Of a DNA stretch of 64,000 bases, positions 9,558-18,112 are shown piece after piece. Below the pieces are notes generated by a model. That model was not told the origin of the DNA. It saw only the letters and a list, made by a program, of their open reading frames with translations, and made no database searches. Made by a program: the position numbers and the translations under genes. Positions within the stretch are counted from its first letter, which is position 1; every line of letters starts with the position of its first letter. This stretch comes from Akkermansiaceae bacterium (lineage in GTDB: Bacteria > Verrucomicrobiota > Verrucomicrobiia > Verrucomicrobiales > Akkermansiaceae), in the NCBI GenBank assembly GCA_013041925.1, contig JABDRB010000002.1, positions 1-64,000 on the forward strand. Reading direction: 5' to 3'.

Positions 9558-10178
9558 TCACTCGTTCACAGTTTGGCAGATCTCACAGGTCATGCCATCA
9601 CACCCGCGAGCCGAACAATATTCGCGACCGTAGAAAATAATCTGCAAATGCAGTTTATTCCATTTTTCCCTCGGAAATAATCGCTTCAGATAGCGCTCGG
9701 TCTCAACCACATTCTTCCCTGGACTCAATCGCCACCTCTTAGCGAGTCGATGGATGTGCGTATCCACGGGGAATGCTGGCACGCCAAATGCCTGCGCCAT
9801 CACGACCGAGGCCGTTTTATGACCAACCCCTGGTAACGCCTCCAATGCCTCAAAATCAGCCGGCACCTGCCCGCCGTGCTGATCCAGCAGAATCTGCGAG
9901 AGCCCAGCAATCGCTTGCGACTTCCTCGGCGATAACCCACAGGGGCGGATGATCGCCTTGATCTCCTCCACCGACACCCGCACCATTGCCTCAGGCGTCG
10001 ATGCCAACGCAAACAACTCAGGCGTCACCTGATTCACACGGACATCCGTACACTGTGCCGATAATAACACCGCCAACAACAAGGTGTAAGCATCCGTGTG
10101 GTCCAACGGAATCGGCGTCTCAGGATAAAGTTCCTCTAGACGCCCCAAAATATATTCGACTCGCTCTGACTTGGTCAC
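9558..10178 (-). CDS. nth: Endonuclease III (base-excision repair glycosylase)
   Basis: A protein of 206 residues starting with GTG. It removes oxidised pyrimidines from DNA and nicks the strand. It has the helix-hairpin-helix LPGVGHKTA with the catalytic lysine, and VDTHIHRLAKR with the catalytic aspartate. The C-terminal cysteines are spaced C-x4-C-x4-C-x2-C (CSARGCDGMTCEIC) rather than the E. coli C-x6-C-x2-C-x5-C, so binding of the [4Fe-4S] cluster is plausible but not certain. It converges with sodN 51 bp away. Confidence 0.93.
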   Translation of the reverse strand: MTKSERVEYILGRLEELYPETPIPLDHTDAYTLLLAVLLSAQCTDVRVNQVTPELFALASTPEAMVRVSVEEIKAIIRPCGLSPRKSQAIAGLSQILLDQHGGQVPADFEALEALPGVGHKTASVVMAQAFGVPAFPVDTHIHRLAKRWRLSPGKNVVETERYLKRLFPREKWNKLHLQIIFYGREYCSARGCDGMTCEICQTVNE

Positions 10179-10215
10179 TCCGGAATCTTAACGTAACAAT
10201 CGGAAAAATGATAAG

Positions 10216-10261
10216 TCAAAAACCACCCGATCACATTGGGTCGATCAAACAAAGATCGGGT
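10216..10261 (-). terminator. Candidate intrinsic terminator of the 3D-domain lipoprotein gene
   Basis: An inverted repeat, ACCCGATC at 10225-10232 and GATCGGGT at 10254-10261, overlaps the end of the stop codon. On the minus strand it is followed by GGTTTTTGA. The 21-nt loop is long, so the call is moderate. Confidence 0.45.
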
Positions 10262-10941
10262 TAAAGCGCCCCGTTTTTCTTGATGTCTTTACTCGCCACA
10301 CGGCTGTTGAGCTTGCGCTTGCAACCGACATACATCTTGTTGCAGTGATGGTAACGGGTGCGCCCCTTGAGCATACGTGCGCTGCGCTCATAAGACCCCC
10401 ACTGAATCACCGTGATTTCTGTTTTTCGGGTTCCCCACTTGCGCATCAATCGTAGTGACGGCTTAAAAATATCAATCGTATTCGTTCCTGCCAATGCCGA
10501 TCCGTAATCGTCAACCACATAGATGTGCGGTTGTCCTTTTACACGAAACTTGGTGCCCAAGGGATACACCGACCAATCAGCAGCCGCACTACGCACACTC
10601 CCGTATTTTAAAATACCACCCGCTGCATTCATCCGTCCGGGAGCACCCACCTCATTCTCCATGTGTGAGTAGGAGGTGGTGCGCACATATCGGGTGCGGT
10701 CCGAGTGACTCTTATAAGTAGGCATCCCATGTTTATCCTTCGACATACTGCGTGACTTGCTAATGGTCTTCGATGATGCAGGATCAGGCAGAATAGAACG
10801 AGATGACGATGCGTTTTTTACAATAGCCGCAGATCGTAACTTGCTGAGCGTTGGTGCGCCCATCGTCAAACTCGAGCTGCAGCTACTCAGAGAAAACAAG
10901 CTCAGACATCCGAGACCAATAAGAAGGGGTTGAATAATCAT
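10261..10941 (-). CDS. 3D-domain (double-psi beta-barrel) lipoprotein
   Basis: A protein of 226 residues. A lipobox ends at Cys21 (SLFSLSSC), so it is a predicted lipoprotein. The C-terminal half contains the 3D motif, named for three aspartates (VVDDYG, then NTIDIF), preceded by YPLGTKFRV, as in MltA C-terminal and Rpf/YabE-type 3D domains. This family is linked to peptidoglycan cleavage or cell-wall remodelling. The middle is basic and Ser-rich with no clear domain. It is likely an outer-membrane or periplasmic wall-active protein. No neighbour helps to narrow the role. Confidence 0.75.
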   Translation of the reverse strand: MIIQPLLIGLGCLSLFSLSSCSSSLTMGAPTLSKLRSAAIVKNASSSRSILPDPASSKTISKSRSMSKDKHGMPTYKSHSDRTRYVRTTSYSHMENEVGAPGRMNAAGGILKYGSVRSAAADWSVYPLGTKFRVKGQPHIYVVDDYGSALAGTNTIDIFKPSLRLMRKWGTRKTEITVIQWGSYERSARMLKGRTRYHHCNKMYVGCKRKLNSRVASKDIKKNGAL

Positions 10942-11263
10942 AAATTCCGTGGGTTGGGTGGTTAGTGAGGATTTTAAAACCGAAAAAAGTGCGAAAACAC
11001 AAAATCAGAAACGCTCTCGAATCATTGGTCATCTGCTGACAATCAACTCATGTTAAGCGATCCCGATACCTTCTTTTACTCTACCGATGAAAGAATGGCA
11101 ACACTTTTTCCGTAGCCGAGCACCACCGCGCCACCCGTATCCGCTTCCGTAATGCATTGAAAATGAGCCACAAACATTGATTTCCAAACGACACGGCCGG
11201 TCACCACCCGCTTGACGCACGCTCTCGATTCAGCCTCATTTTCACAAGATCTCCTCTCTCTAT
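10942..11263. other. Intergenic region, no gene seen
   Basis: 322 bp upstream of the 3D-domain lipoprotein gene and downstream of the AAA ATPase gene, both on the minus strand. I see no convincing ORF, RNA or repeat. Confidence 0.5.
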
Positions 11264-12916
11264 TTACCCAATCGAGCGACGAAATGCGTCGGGAATCAAC
11301 GAGGCATCCGATGCTTCATCCACGGCGAGCTGAATCTGCGACTGAATCACAGCAGGAGAAATCGGAGCTAAATAGCCATCAAGGCAGCTGGACAAGGCAT
11401 CCTCTGCATCCAGCTCTCGGGTAATCATGAGTCGACGTGCCTTAACGGCAATCGCCTCCGCAGCCCCGGGGGTTAATAACTCGGGCATCTTATGGATCAG
11501 ATCAGACTGCTTGGATAAATGAACCCCCCTCGCCTTGCACAGCGCACGCATCAGCGACCATGCTTCCTTGGCATCGGAACAAGGAAAGAGTGGAATTTTG
11601 ACATCAACCCGCCCTGGGCGCTTCAAATCCACTTCAATCAAGTCGGGCCGACTCGAGGCCAACACCCAGATGATTTTTCCTCGGTTTCGGGTATCGGACA
11701 TCTCCTTGGCCATCATCGAGTAGACCCGACTCGACACGCCGGAGTCACCCGATCCCGATGCACGCCGACCGAGCGCTTGGTCGGCTTCATCAATAAAGAC
11801 AATGCAGCGGCCCAACGCATGTAGCAGTGAAAAAATCTTCTCCAGATTCTCCTCGGTGCTGCCGACCCAGCGGTCGCGGAAATTCTTTAATGTCACCACA
11901 GGCACGCCGGCCTCACCAGCAAGGCACTCGACGAGGTAGGTCTTCCCCGTGCCAACTGGTCCGCAGAACAGGTATCCCATCGGCATCGCCTCGAGATTAT
12001 CCTTTTTCCACAATGCTATATCCTGCCTCAGCCATGACTTCACCCCCTCCAAACCAATCACCCCCTCGAAATCCCGGTCGGGTTCAATGAAATCGATGAG
12101 CCCGCCGCAGTCGCGCTCAACCAGTGCCCTCTTCAAGTCGGAGAGGTCGGACTCTTCCAATGGCAACTTAGCATGCTCGCGCCGCAGGAGAAGGATCTCC
12201 ACAGAACTCAGGGTGGAGCCGGTGAGTCGACCTGCCGGTTGAGTAAAATCGTTACGGAAATTCAACAACGCCGTCGGGCACCGAGCTGAAAGCATTTCCA
12301 GTGCGGTGGTCATGTCATCCCTTGATGGCAGCGGCACCTCCACCGCTGAGATCCGGGGGCTTCGTGCCACCAGCGGGTGCAGACCATTTAAATTCTCTGA
12401 GATCAGAAATGCCGCCTGACCATGTTCTTGCAGCCGCATATCCGCAGCCCAACCACGGAGGATCGACGCCATGGCATTGAGGTCGTGGTTATGCGAGTTC
12501 GGCAGCGACGGACAGATCATGTGCGCCTGCCGGATCACCACAGCCACCTTCGGGCTCTCAGCCCCAACCGCTTGCAAGTTTTTACAGTATTTTAGATAAT
12601 GAGTTAACAAACGCACCGCAGGCAAGGGAGCGTCAGGCAGGTCGAGCCCCTCCTTGATGGTTGGCCACTGGGAAAAAACCTCGCCACCCCGCTCGATCCG
12701 TAACCCTTGACCGGGGTCATAACTCAACACGACATCGAACCGAGGCAGAAGAACCTCCATGACGAACTCCGGCAACCCGCCAAGGACCGATCCACTTTTT
12801 GCGGGCACGATGAGCCGATCATTGACATTACCGTGCAACACAAAACACCCGGCGGCTCCACTTTCATAACTACTGATAATCTCCGAAGCCCAGCCCGACA
12901 TGGTTGAAATATTCAT
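11264..12916 (-). CDS. Tandem AAA+ ATPase, Ycf46-like
   Basis: About 550 residues from the ATG at 12916; a GTG six bases upstream is also possible. The C-terminal AAA module is complete: Walker A GPVGTGKT (about 318-325), Walker B CIVFIDEAD, sensor 1 VLASSRPD and an arginine-finger region KRPGRVD. The N-terminal half looks like a second, degenerate AAA domain. It has a Walker-B-like strand (VAVVIRQAHM) and a sensor-like LISENLNGL but no P-loop, an arrangement resembling Ycf46-type ATPases. It is probably an ATP-driven remodelling protein in the cytoplasm; the substrate is unknown. It stands alone on the minus strand. Confidence 0.8.
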   Translation of the reverse strand: MNISTMSGWASEIISSYESGAAGCFVLHGNVNDRLIVPAKSGSVLGGLPEFVMEVLLPRFDVVLSYDPGQGLRIERGGEVFSQWPTIKEGLDLPDAPLPAVRLLTHYLKYCKNLQAVGAESPKVAVVIRQAHMICPSLPNSHNHDLNAMASILRGWAADMRLQEHGQAAFLISENLNGLHPLVARSPRISAVEVPLPSRDDMTTALEMLSARCPTALLNFRNDFTQPAGRLTGSTLSSVEILLLRREHAKLPLEESDLSDLKRALVERDCGGLIDFIEPDRDFEGVIGLEGVKSWLRQDIALWKKDNLEAMPMGYLFCGPVGTGKTYLVECLAGEAGVPVVTLKNFRDRWVGSTEENLEKIFSLLHALGRCIVFIDEADQALGRRASGSGDSGVSSRVYSMMAKEMSDTRNRGKIIWVLASSRPDLIEVDLKRPGRVDVKIPLFPCSDAKEAWSLMRALCKARGVHLSKQSDLIHKMPELLTPGAAEAIAVKARRLMITRELDAEDALSSCLDGYLAPISPAVIQSQIQLAVDEASDASLIPDAFRRSIG

Positions 12917-13065
12917 ACGCACGCCTATCTAAGAGAATCCTGACTCGCATGCCAGCCATAAATACCCGTGATGATCTAAGATGCGACACACACCTTGAGC
13001 ACAAGGACCGCATGACAATTATATCAGTCATTGCCCAATGATTTCATCGTTGGTATAGCCGCCCT

Positions 13066-15327
13066 GTGAATACCAAGTATCATCGCCTCCTGCTTCTCAT
13101 CTGCCTGCTCACCCAAAACACATCCGCGATCATGCAGCGTGGCGAATACCCATGGAATGTAAACCTCCGCAGTTATTATGACCTTGAGATGCAGGAAACC
13201 CTCAAGATCACGCCATGGCTACTTAATCTCGGCCCAACAGGTATCCGCGCACGTATCGACTCGGACAAAGCTGACCAACTCTCCGTGAAGTTTGTTTTTC
13301 AAGATAAGCAATCACCCGCCAAAGGGTTAATCCAGATCGGCGACATCATCATCGGCGCCAATGGTCAAAAATTTAAAACTTCCCACCGCTTCGGTCGCAA
13401 CCTCCGCGGCGGGGGCGGCTGGGATGGACCGATGATGGAGCTGGCAGGCCACATCGAGGAAAGCCAGGGCAATGACGGCAAACTCAATCTCATTGTCTGG
13501 CCGCGTGGGGTCAAGAGCGATGAAAAAGTCGTTCCCATTCAACTCCGGCCAGTGGGACGATTCGCAGATACTTTTCCCTACAACTGCACACGGTCCGAAA
13601 AAATGCTCGAAGAACTCTGCGATTTCATCGTGATGGATTACAAAGCAGACCATTGGAAAAAACCCAACACATTCCACGGAGGCCCACATAACAAGGCCCA
13701 CCAGATGCTCGCACTCATGGCAAGCGGCATCCCCAAATACGACCGGATCGTCAAAGACAACATCAAAAACTACTACAATCTCCGCTACAACCCCGCGGGC
13801 GGCGGATTCCAAACCTGGAGATGGGGATTCGAAGGCATCGTAATGGGCGAGTATTATCTCCTCCACAAAGATCGAAAACTCCTCCCTGCCATTGAATCAC
13901 TTACCGCTGCCATGCCACTCGGGTCCCGTAATGGCAACGGCATCTACACACACCGGTCGGAACTTAACCTGAGAACCATCGGCAAAAAGCCCTACGCGGC
14001 GATCGCTGCTATTTCAGGACTGCAAATGACCGCCATGAGCTTGTTCGACAAGGCAGGGCTCGAATACGACCAAAATCTCTACCAAAATATTCACCAACAC
14101 TATCTCAACAGCGCAACCCCCGAGACCGCCCAAATCGCCTACGCCTTCAACTCCGCTGATCGGTTCAACGATCCAAAAATCACTCACCGCCATGCCGTCA
14201 TCAAACTGAAAGACCCCAGCAACGTGCCCCGTGACAAAAGCCCTGGAACGATTCTTCCCAATGGCATGCAAGGCATCGGCGAGTATGAAATCTTCTGGCC
14301 AACCCAAGCCGACCCCCGCTGGAAACCGACCAACTGGATCGCAAAGGAAGCCGACACCAACATCGTCACCGTTCTCAAAGATAAGGGGGTGCTGCGTGTC
14401 GACCGGAACCACCCTAAATACAAACAAGCACCGGAACCCAAGAAACCATACAAAACCACCAAATCAGGATCACACCTCGCCCCCGTTGGTATGGGAGCAC
14501 TGGCTCACCTGATTGGCAGCGACATCAAACCCTCATGGCAATACCTCGGCCACCACGCCGCTAACACCTGCGCTCTTGCACCAGGCAATGCCTTCGACGG
14601 ACACGCAGGCGCTAACTTACACGGGTTCTGGAGCATCCTAGGTGCCGCAAGGAGTGATCAACCGAAACTTCGCCGTGCCTACTTCGACTACTTAAAAACC
14701 TTCCTCATCCTCTCTGAAACGCACAACGGTGGCCTCATCCTCCAACCTTGGGGGCGGGATCGTCCCAACTGTAACTCAGACTGCTCCTACGGCCCACGCA
14801 CATTAACTACAGCAACGGGTGCCATCTTATTAGCTCTAGGAAAAAAACATCTTCAGATCACGGGCGCAGACACAGGCAGCGCAGATACCTCCACCCGCCC
14901 GAAACCTGGTTCGGTTCGGCTTCAACGGAAAGCTCGCACTCTGCCGGATGCCAGAAAGGCCCTATTAGAAAAAGGACTCCTTCGAGCCCTAGCCGAGCTC
15001 AGCCACTCAAAAAAACTTGAGCCTGACCCCATCAACCTCTCCCGAGCCAATACCAAAGTCAGGCTCATCAACGTCGAGGGCGACACCCAACTCACCTTTC
15101 AAGCCATGAACGGCGAACAAGTGGCCTCCTTCGCCTTTTCCGACCTATCCACCAAAGACCACGCCCTTCTCGCACTATTAGTTGCCAAGCATCGCCCCAA
15201 CAACTCGGAGGCCTTGGTCTCCGCCGGAATCTACTGCGAACTTATGGGGGACACCCAAAAATCCGACGTCTATTACGACAAAGCAGGGCCTGAGCTCAAC
15301 GCAACGATAAATCAACTCTTCAAGTAA
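13066..15327 (+). CDS. DUF6288-type exported protein with PDZ-like domain
   Basis: A protein of 753 residues, GTG start, short signal peptide (LLLLICLLTQNTSA). Residues about 60-160 form a PDZ-like domain (GLIQIGDIIIGANGQ, then GKLNLIVWPRG). A long alpha-helical repeat region follows (GGGFQTWRWGFEGIVMGEY, LASGIPKYD-like segments) of the toroid type often seen in DUF6288 proteins of Verrucomicrobia and Planctomycetes. A short C-terminal domain carries TPR-like ends. No catalytic residues can be assigned. It probably acts in the periplasm, perhaps as a peptidase-like or glycan-related factor. No operon partner is evident: the next gene is 150 bp away and belongs to the pigment cluster. Confidence 0.65.
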   Translation: MNTKYHRLLLLICLLTQNTSAIMQRGEYPWNVNLRSYYDLEMQETLKITPWLLNLGPTGIRARIDSDKADQLSVKFVFQDKQSPAKGLIQIGDIIIGANGQKFKTSHRFGRNLRGGGGWDGPMMELAGHIEESQGNDGKLNLIVWPRGVKSDEKVVPIQLRPVGRFADTFPYNCTRSEKMLEELCDFIVMDYKADHWKKPNTFHGGPHNKAHQMLALMASGIPKYDRIVKDNIKNYYNLRYNPAGGGFQTWRWGFEGIVMGEYYLLHKDRKLLPAIESLTAAMPLGSRNGNGIYTHRSELNLRTIGKKPYAAIAAISGLQMTAMSLFDKAGLEYDQNLYQNIHQHYLNSATPETAQIAYAFNSADRFNDPKITHRHAVIKLKDPSNVPRDKSPGTILPNGMQGIGEYEIFWPTQADPRWKPTNWIAKEADTNIVTVLKDKGVLRVDRNHPKYKQAPEPKKPYKTTKSGSHLAPVGMGALAHLIGSDIKPSWQYLGHHAANTCALAPGNAFDGHAGANLHGFWSILGAARSDQPKLRRAYFDYLKTFLILSETHNGGLILQPWGRDRPNCNSDCSYGPRTLTTATGAILLALGKKHLQITGADTGSADTSTRPKPGSVRLQRKARTLPDARKALLEKGLLRALAELSHSKKLEPDPINLSRANTKVRLINVEGDTQLTFQAMNGEQVASFAFSDLSTKDHALLALLVAKHRPNNSEALVSAGIYCELMGDTQKSDVYYDKAGPELNATINQLFK

Positions 15328-15477
15328 TGCTCCCTGCATAGATCCCAACAACCCATACACAAGGATGCATTTCTATCCGCCAGGGCATTAATTTTAACCA
15401 CACGATATTTCAGGTTGTGCCCAAATTTTAATATGGCAGATTAGCATCAGTTCAACCAAGTTTGAGACCCTTTACCT

Positions 15478-17004
15478 ATGCAAAAAAAAATCATCATCAT
15501 CGGGGCTGGCCCAGGTGGACTGACCAGTGGCATGATCCTCGCTCACCGTGGCTATGATGTCACCATCGTGGAAAAAGCCTCCGTCATCGGCGGACGAAAT
15601 GCCGCCATTCAGGCTGGTGATTACACCTTCGACACAGGCCCGACCTTTCTCCACCAAAAATTCACCCTCGACGAGATCTTCGCTGAAACAGGCCGAAAAC
15701 CCGAGGACTACATGGACTTGGTGAAGCTCGACCCAATGACAACTCTGACATGGGGTGATGTTTCCATTGAAACGAGTTTCGATCACGAAACCATGACGCG
15801 TAATATCGAAAAATCGTTCCCTGGGGAGTCAGAAAACTACCGGCGTTTCATGATTGATCACAGCGAGAAACTCCGCACAATTTTTCCCTGCTTACTCAAT
15901 TCCTATCACAAGTTAAGCAGCTATTTACAGCCGCATATGCTCAAGGCACTTCCTTACGTGGCCACCACCAAATCCGTCATGGACGTGCTCGGTGAATATT
16001 TTACCGACGATCGGCTCAAACTCGCCTTCACCTTCCAAGCGAAATACCTCGGCATGTCGCCATGGAATTGCCCCGCATTGTTCAGTATTCTTTCATACAT
16101 CGAATACGCACATGGGATCTACCACGTCCAAGGTGGACTCTCCAACATCTCATCCGGCATGGCCAAGGCATTTCAAGAAGAAGGCGGGAAAATCATGCTC
16201 GATACCGAAGTGGCCGAAATCAAATACCATGGCAAGCGGGCGGTAGCCGTGCAGCTCGCCAATGGCACATCCATGGAGTGTGATGATTTGATTGTGAATG
16301 CTGATTATGCTCATGCACGTGGCACCATCTTCGGAGATAAAAACGAGTCACGCGATTCACTTTTAAAAAAGAAATATTCGTGTTCCACCTTCATGCTCTA
16401 TCTCGGGCTGGATAAAATCTACCAAGACGAACCGCATCACCACGTCCTCTTTGCCGATGACTACCACCAGAACTTACGCGACATTCAAGATGAGCGTGTT
16501 GTGTCTGATGACATGTCAGTTTACATCAGAAACTCAAGCGTCACGGATCCTACCGTAGCACCTTCAGGACACTCACAGCTATATATTCTTGTCCCCACGA
16601 TCAACACGCGCCACGGCGCACCATGGGAGTCCAACCAAGGAGCTTATCGTGACAAGGTCATCGACCGAATCATCGCCCAAACAGGGATGAAAGACCTCCG
16701 TGAACATATTGTCGAGGAGCGCTGCATCACCCCCAAGGGGTGGGAGGAAAACAATATCTTCATCGGGGCCACCTTCAACCTCGCCCACACCATGGATCAG
16801 ATGCTCTCCCTGCGACCTCAAAACCGCCTGAACGGTTTCAAAAACATCTACCTTGCCGGAGGTGGAACGCATCCAGGTAGCGGGTTACCCACGATCTACG
16901 AGAGTGCCCGCATATCCGCGAATCTTATATGTGACTCCTATGGAAAAAAACGAGAGCGTATCGACTTTGCCTCGGATATACTCGATGCTGCAGTGACGAG
17001 TTAA
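15478..17004 (+). CDS. crtN: CrtN-like C30 carotenoid desaturase (diapophytoene desaturase family)
   Basis: A protein of 508 residues, FAD-dependent phytoene-desaturase family. The N-terminal dinucleotide fold is IIIGAGPGGLTSG. The C-terminal FAD segment is YLAGGGTHPGSGLPTIYES. Internal features shared with staphylococcal CrtN include YSCSTFMLYLGLD and FADDYHQN. The enzyme would introduce conjugated double bonds into a C30 precursor (dehydrosqualene or squalene). It could instead be a C40 CrtI, but the neighbouring crtP, crtQ, crtO and aldH argue for C30. It leads a three-gene run with the lipoprotein and SRPBCC genes. Codons 2-4 contain a run of nine A (15482-15490). Confidence 0.85.
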   Translation: MQKKIIIIGAGPGGLTSGMILAHRGYDVTIVEKASVIGGRNAAIQAGDYTFDTGPTFLHQKFTLDEIFAETGRKPEDYMDLVKLDPMTTLTWGDVSIETSFDHETMTRNIEKSFPGESENYRRFMIDHSEKLRTIFPCLLNSYHKLSSYLQPHMLKALPYVATTKSVMDVLGEYFTDDRLKLAFTFQAKYLGMSPWNCPALFSILSYIEYAHGIYHVQGGLSNISSGMAKAFQEEGGKIMLDTEVAEIKYHGKRAVAVQLANGTSMECDDLIVNADYAHARGTIFGDKNESRDSLLKKKYSCSTFMLYLGLDKIYQDEPHHHVLFADDYHQNLRDIQDERVVSDDMSVYIRNSSVTDPTVAPSGHSQLYILVPTINTRHGAPWESNQGAYRDKVIDRIIAQTGMKDLREHIVEERCITPKGWEENNIFIGATFNLAHTMDQMLSLRPQNRLNGFKNIYLAGGGTHPGSGLPTIYESARISANLICDSYGKKRERIDFASDILDAAVTS

Positions 17005-17018
17005 AGCCATCCCGACTG

Positions 17019-17651
17019 ATGAAGAGACTACTTCGAAAACTAACCTGTATCGCTTTATGCCTAATCTCACCGGCATGCTCCAAGGAGGAAAAAGCATGCG
17101 GACAGGCAGCAGCGACCGATGACTCAAAGGGAAAGAAAAACCCCGCTCTCTACCTTGAATGGCATAAGAAATGTATCACGGATGACACCGGCAGCATCGA
17201 TGAACAGATCAAACAATTCGAAAACCGGTTGAAAAAGAACCCATCCGATCACCTCGCCATGGCTTACCTCGGCAGTGCCTGCGCTCTGAGAGCCAAAGCA
17301 AGCTTCTGGGGGCTCACCAAACTCAAATACCTGAATCGAGGAAAAAGCCTCATGGATGAAGCCGTCAAGGCGGCCCCCAAAAATCCACGCGTCCGCATGG
17401 TTCGTGCCATCGGCTACTACAAGGTGCCCAAACGTTTTGATACCCGACCGACCGCAGTGAAGGACTTTCAGGTTCTGATACCTATCGCATCAGAAAACCC
17501 CTCAGACCTCGCTATCAATGAGCGTCAAGCGATCCTCTATTACGCCTACCTCACTTTTTCCGAGGAAGGTCACCAAGGAGCGCAACAAGCCAAATCACTC
17601 TGCCATCAACTCGCGCCGAGTTCAAAGTATGGCCAACTCACACACCCATGA
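17019..17651 (+). CDS. TPR-like lipoprotein of the carotenoid cluster
   Basis: A protein of 210 residues with a lipobox ending at Cys20 (LCLISPAC). The body has helical repeats of TPR character (for example NPSDHLAMAYLGSACALRA and KAAPKNPRVRMVRAIGYY). It starts 14 bp after crtN and its stop overlaps the next start as ATGA, so it is cotranscribed with both. No enzymatic motif is seen. It could scaffold pigment enzymes at the membrane or help in transport of the product, but this is inference from position only. Confidence 0.7.
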   Translation: MKRLLRKLTCIALCLISPACSKEEKACGQAAATDDSKGKKNPALYLEWHKKCITDDTGSIDEQIKQFENRLKKNPSDHLAMAYLGSACALRAKASFWGLTKLKYLNRGKSLMDEAVKAAPKNPRVRMVRAIGYYKVPKRFDTRPTAVKDFQVLIPIASENPSDLAINERQAILYYAYLTFSEEGHQGAQQAKSLCHQLAPSSKYGQLTHP

Positions 17652-18112
17652 TCTATCAACTCCACCGCACACAATTGTTAGACACAACACTGGAAAGTGC
17701 ATGGGAATTCTTTTCCTCCCCGCGTAACCTCGATCGATTAACCCCAAAGTCCGTCGGCTTTAAAATCACCCATTGCTCGTCGGAAACAATGCACCCAGGC
17801 CAAATCATCGGCTACAAAATTAAGGTCGCTCCATGGGTCTGGCTCACATGGCTCACTGAAATCACCTTTGTGACCGAAAAAGAATCCTTTATCGATGACC
17901 AACGCATTGGCCCCTACAAGATCTGGCACCACACCCATCATTTCCAAGAAACCGACGATGGCGTCATCATGACAGATACGGTCGTCTACGTCATGCCCTT
18001 TGGCATCCTCGGACAGATAGTCCATGCCCTCTTTGTGAAACGACAGCTCAACCACATTTTCGATGAGCGGAAACGTCTCACCGATGCTATCTTTAACGCA
18101 TCAAACGCTTGA
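17648..18112 (+). CDS. SRPBCC (START-like, COG4276 type) protein
   Basis: A protein of 154 residues forming one SRPBCC hydrophobic-ligand-binding fold. Characteristic segments are FFSSPRNLDRLTP, DDQRIGPYKIWHHTHHF and the C-terminal LNHIFDERKRL. Proteins of this subgroup are often encoded beside photolyase and carotenoid genes in light- and singlet-oxygen-responsive clusters, which matches the setting here. The ligand and role are not known; binding of a carotenoid or lipid intermediate is possible. The start overlaps the previous stop (ATGA). Its last 20 bp overlap the convergent aldH gene. Confidence 0.8.
   Translation: MIYQLHRTQLLDTTLESAWEFFSSPRNLDRLTPKSVGFKITHCSSETMHPGQIIGYKIKVAPWVWLTWLTEITFVTEKESFIDDQRIGPYKIWHHTHHFQETDDGVIMTDTVVYVMPFGILGQIVHALFVKRQLNHIFDERKRLTDAIFNASNA

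Noticed and set aside
11212-11424. 70-residue plus-strand frame at the end of the AAA gene
   Set aside because: Mostly antisense to the well-supported AAA ATPase gene, with no motif.
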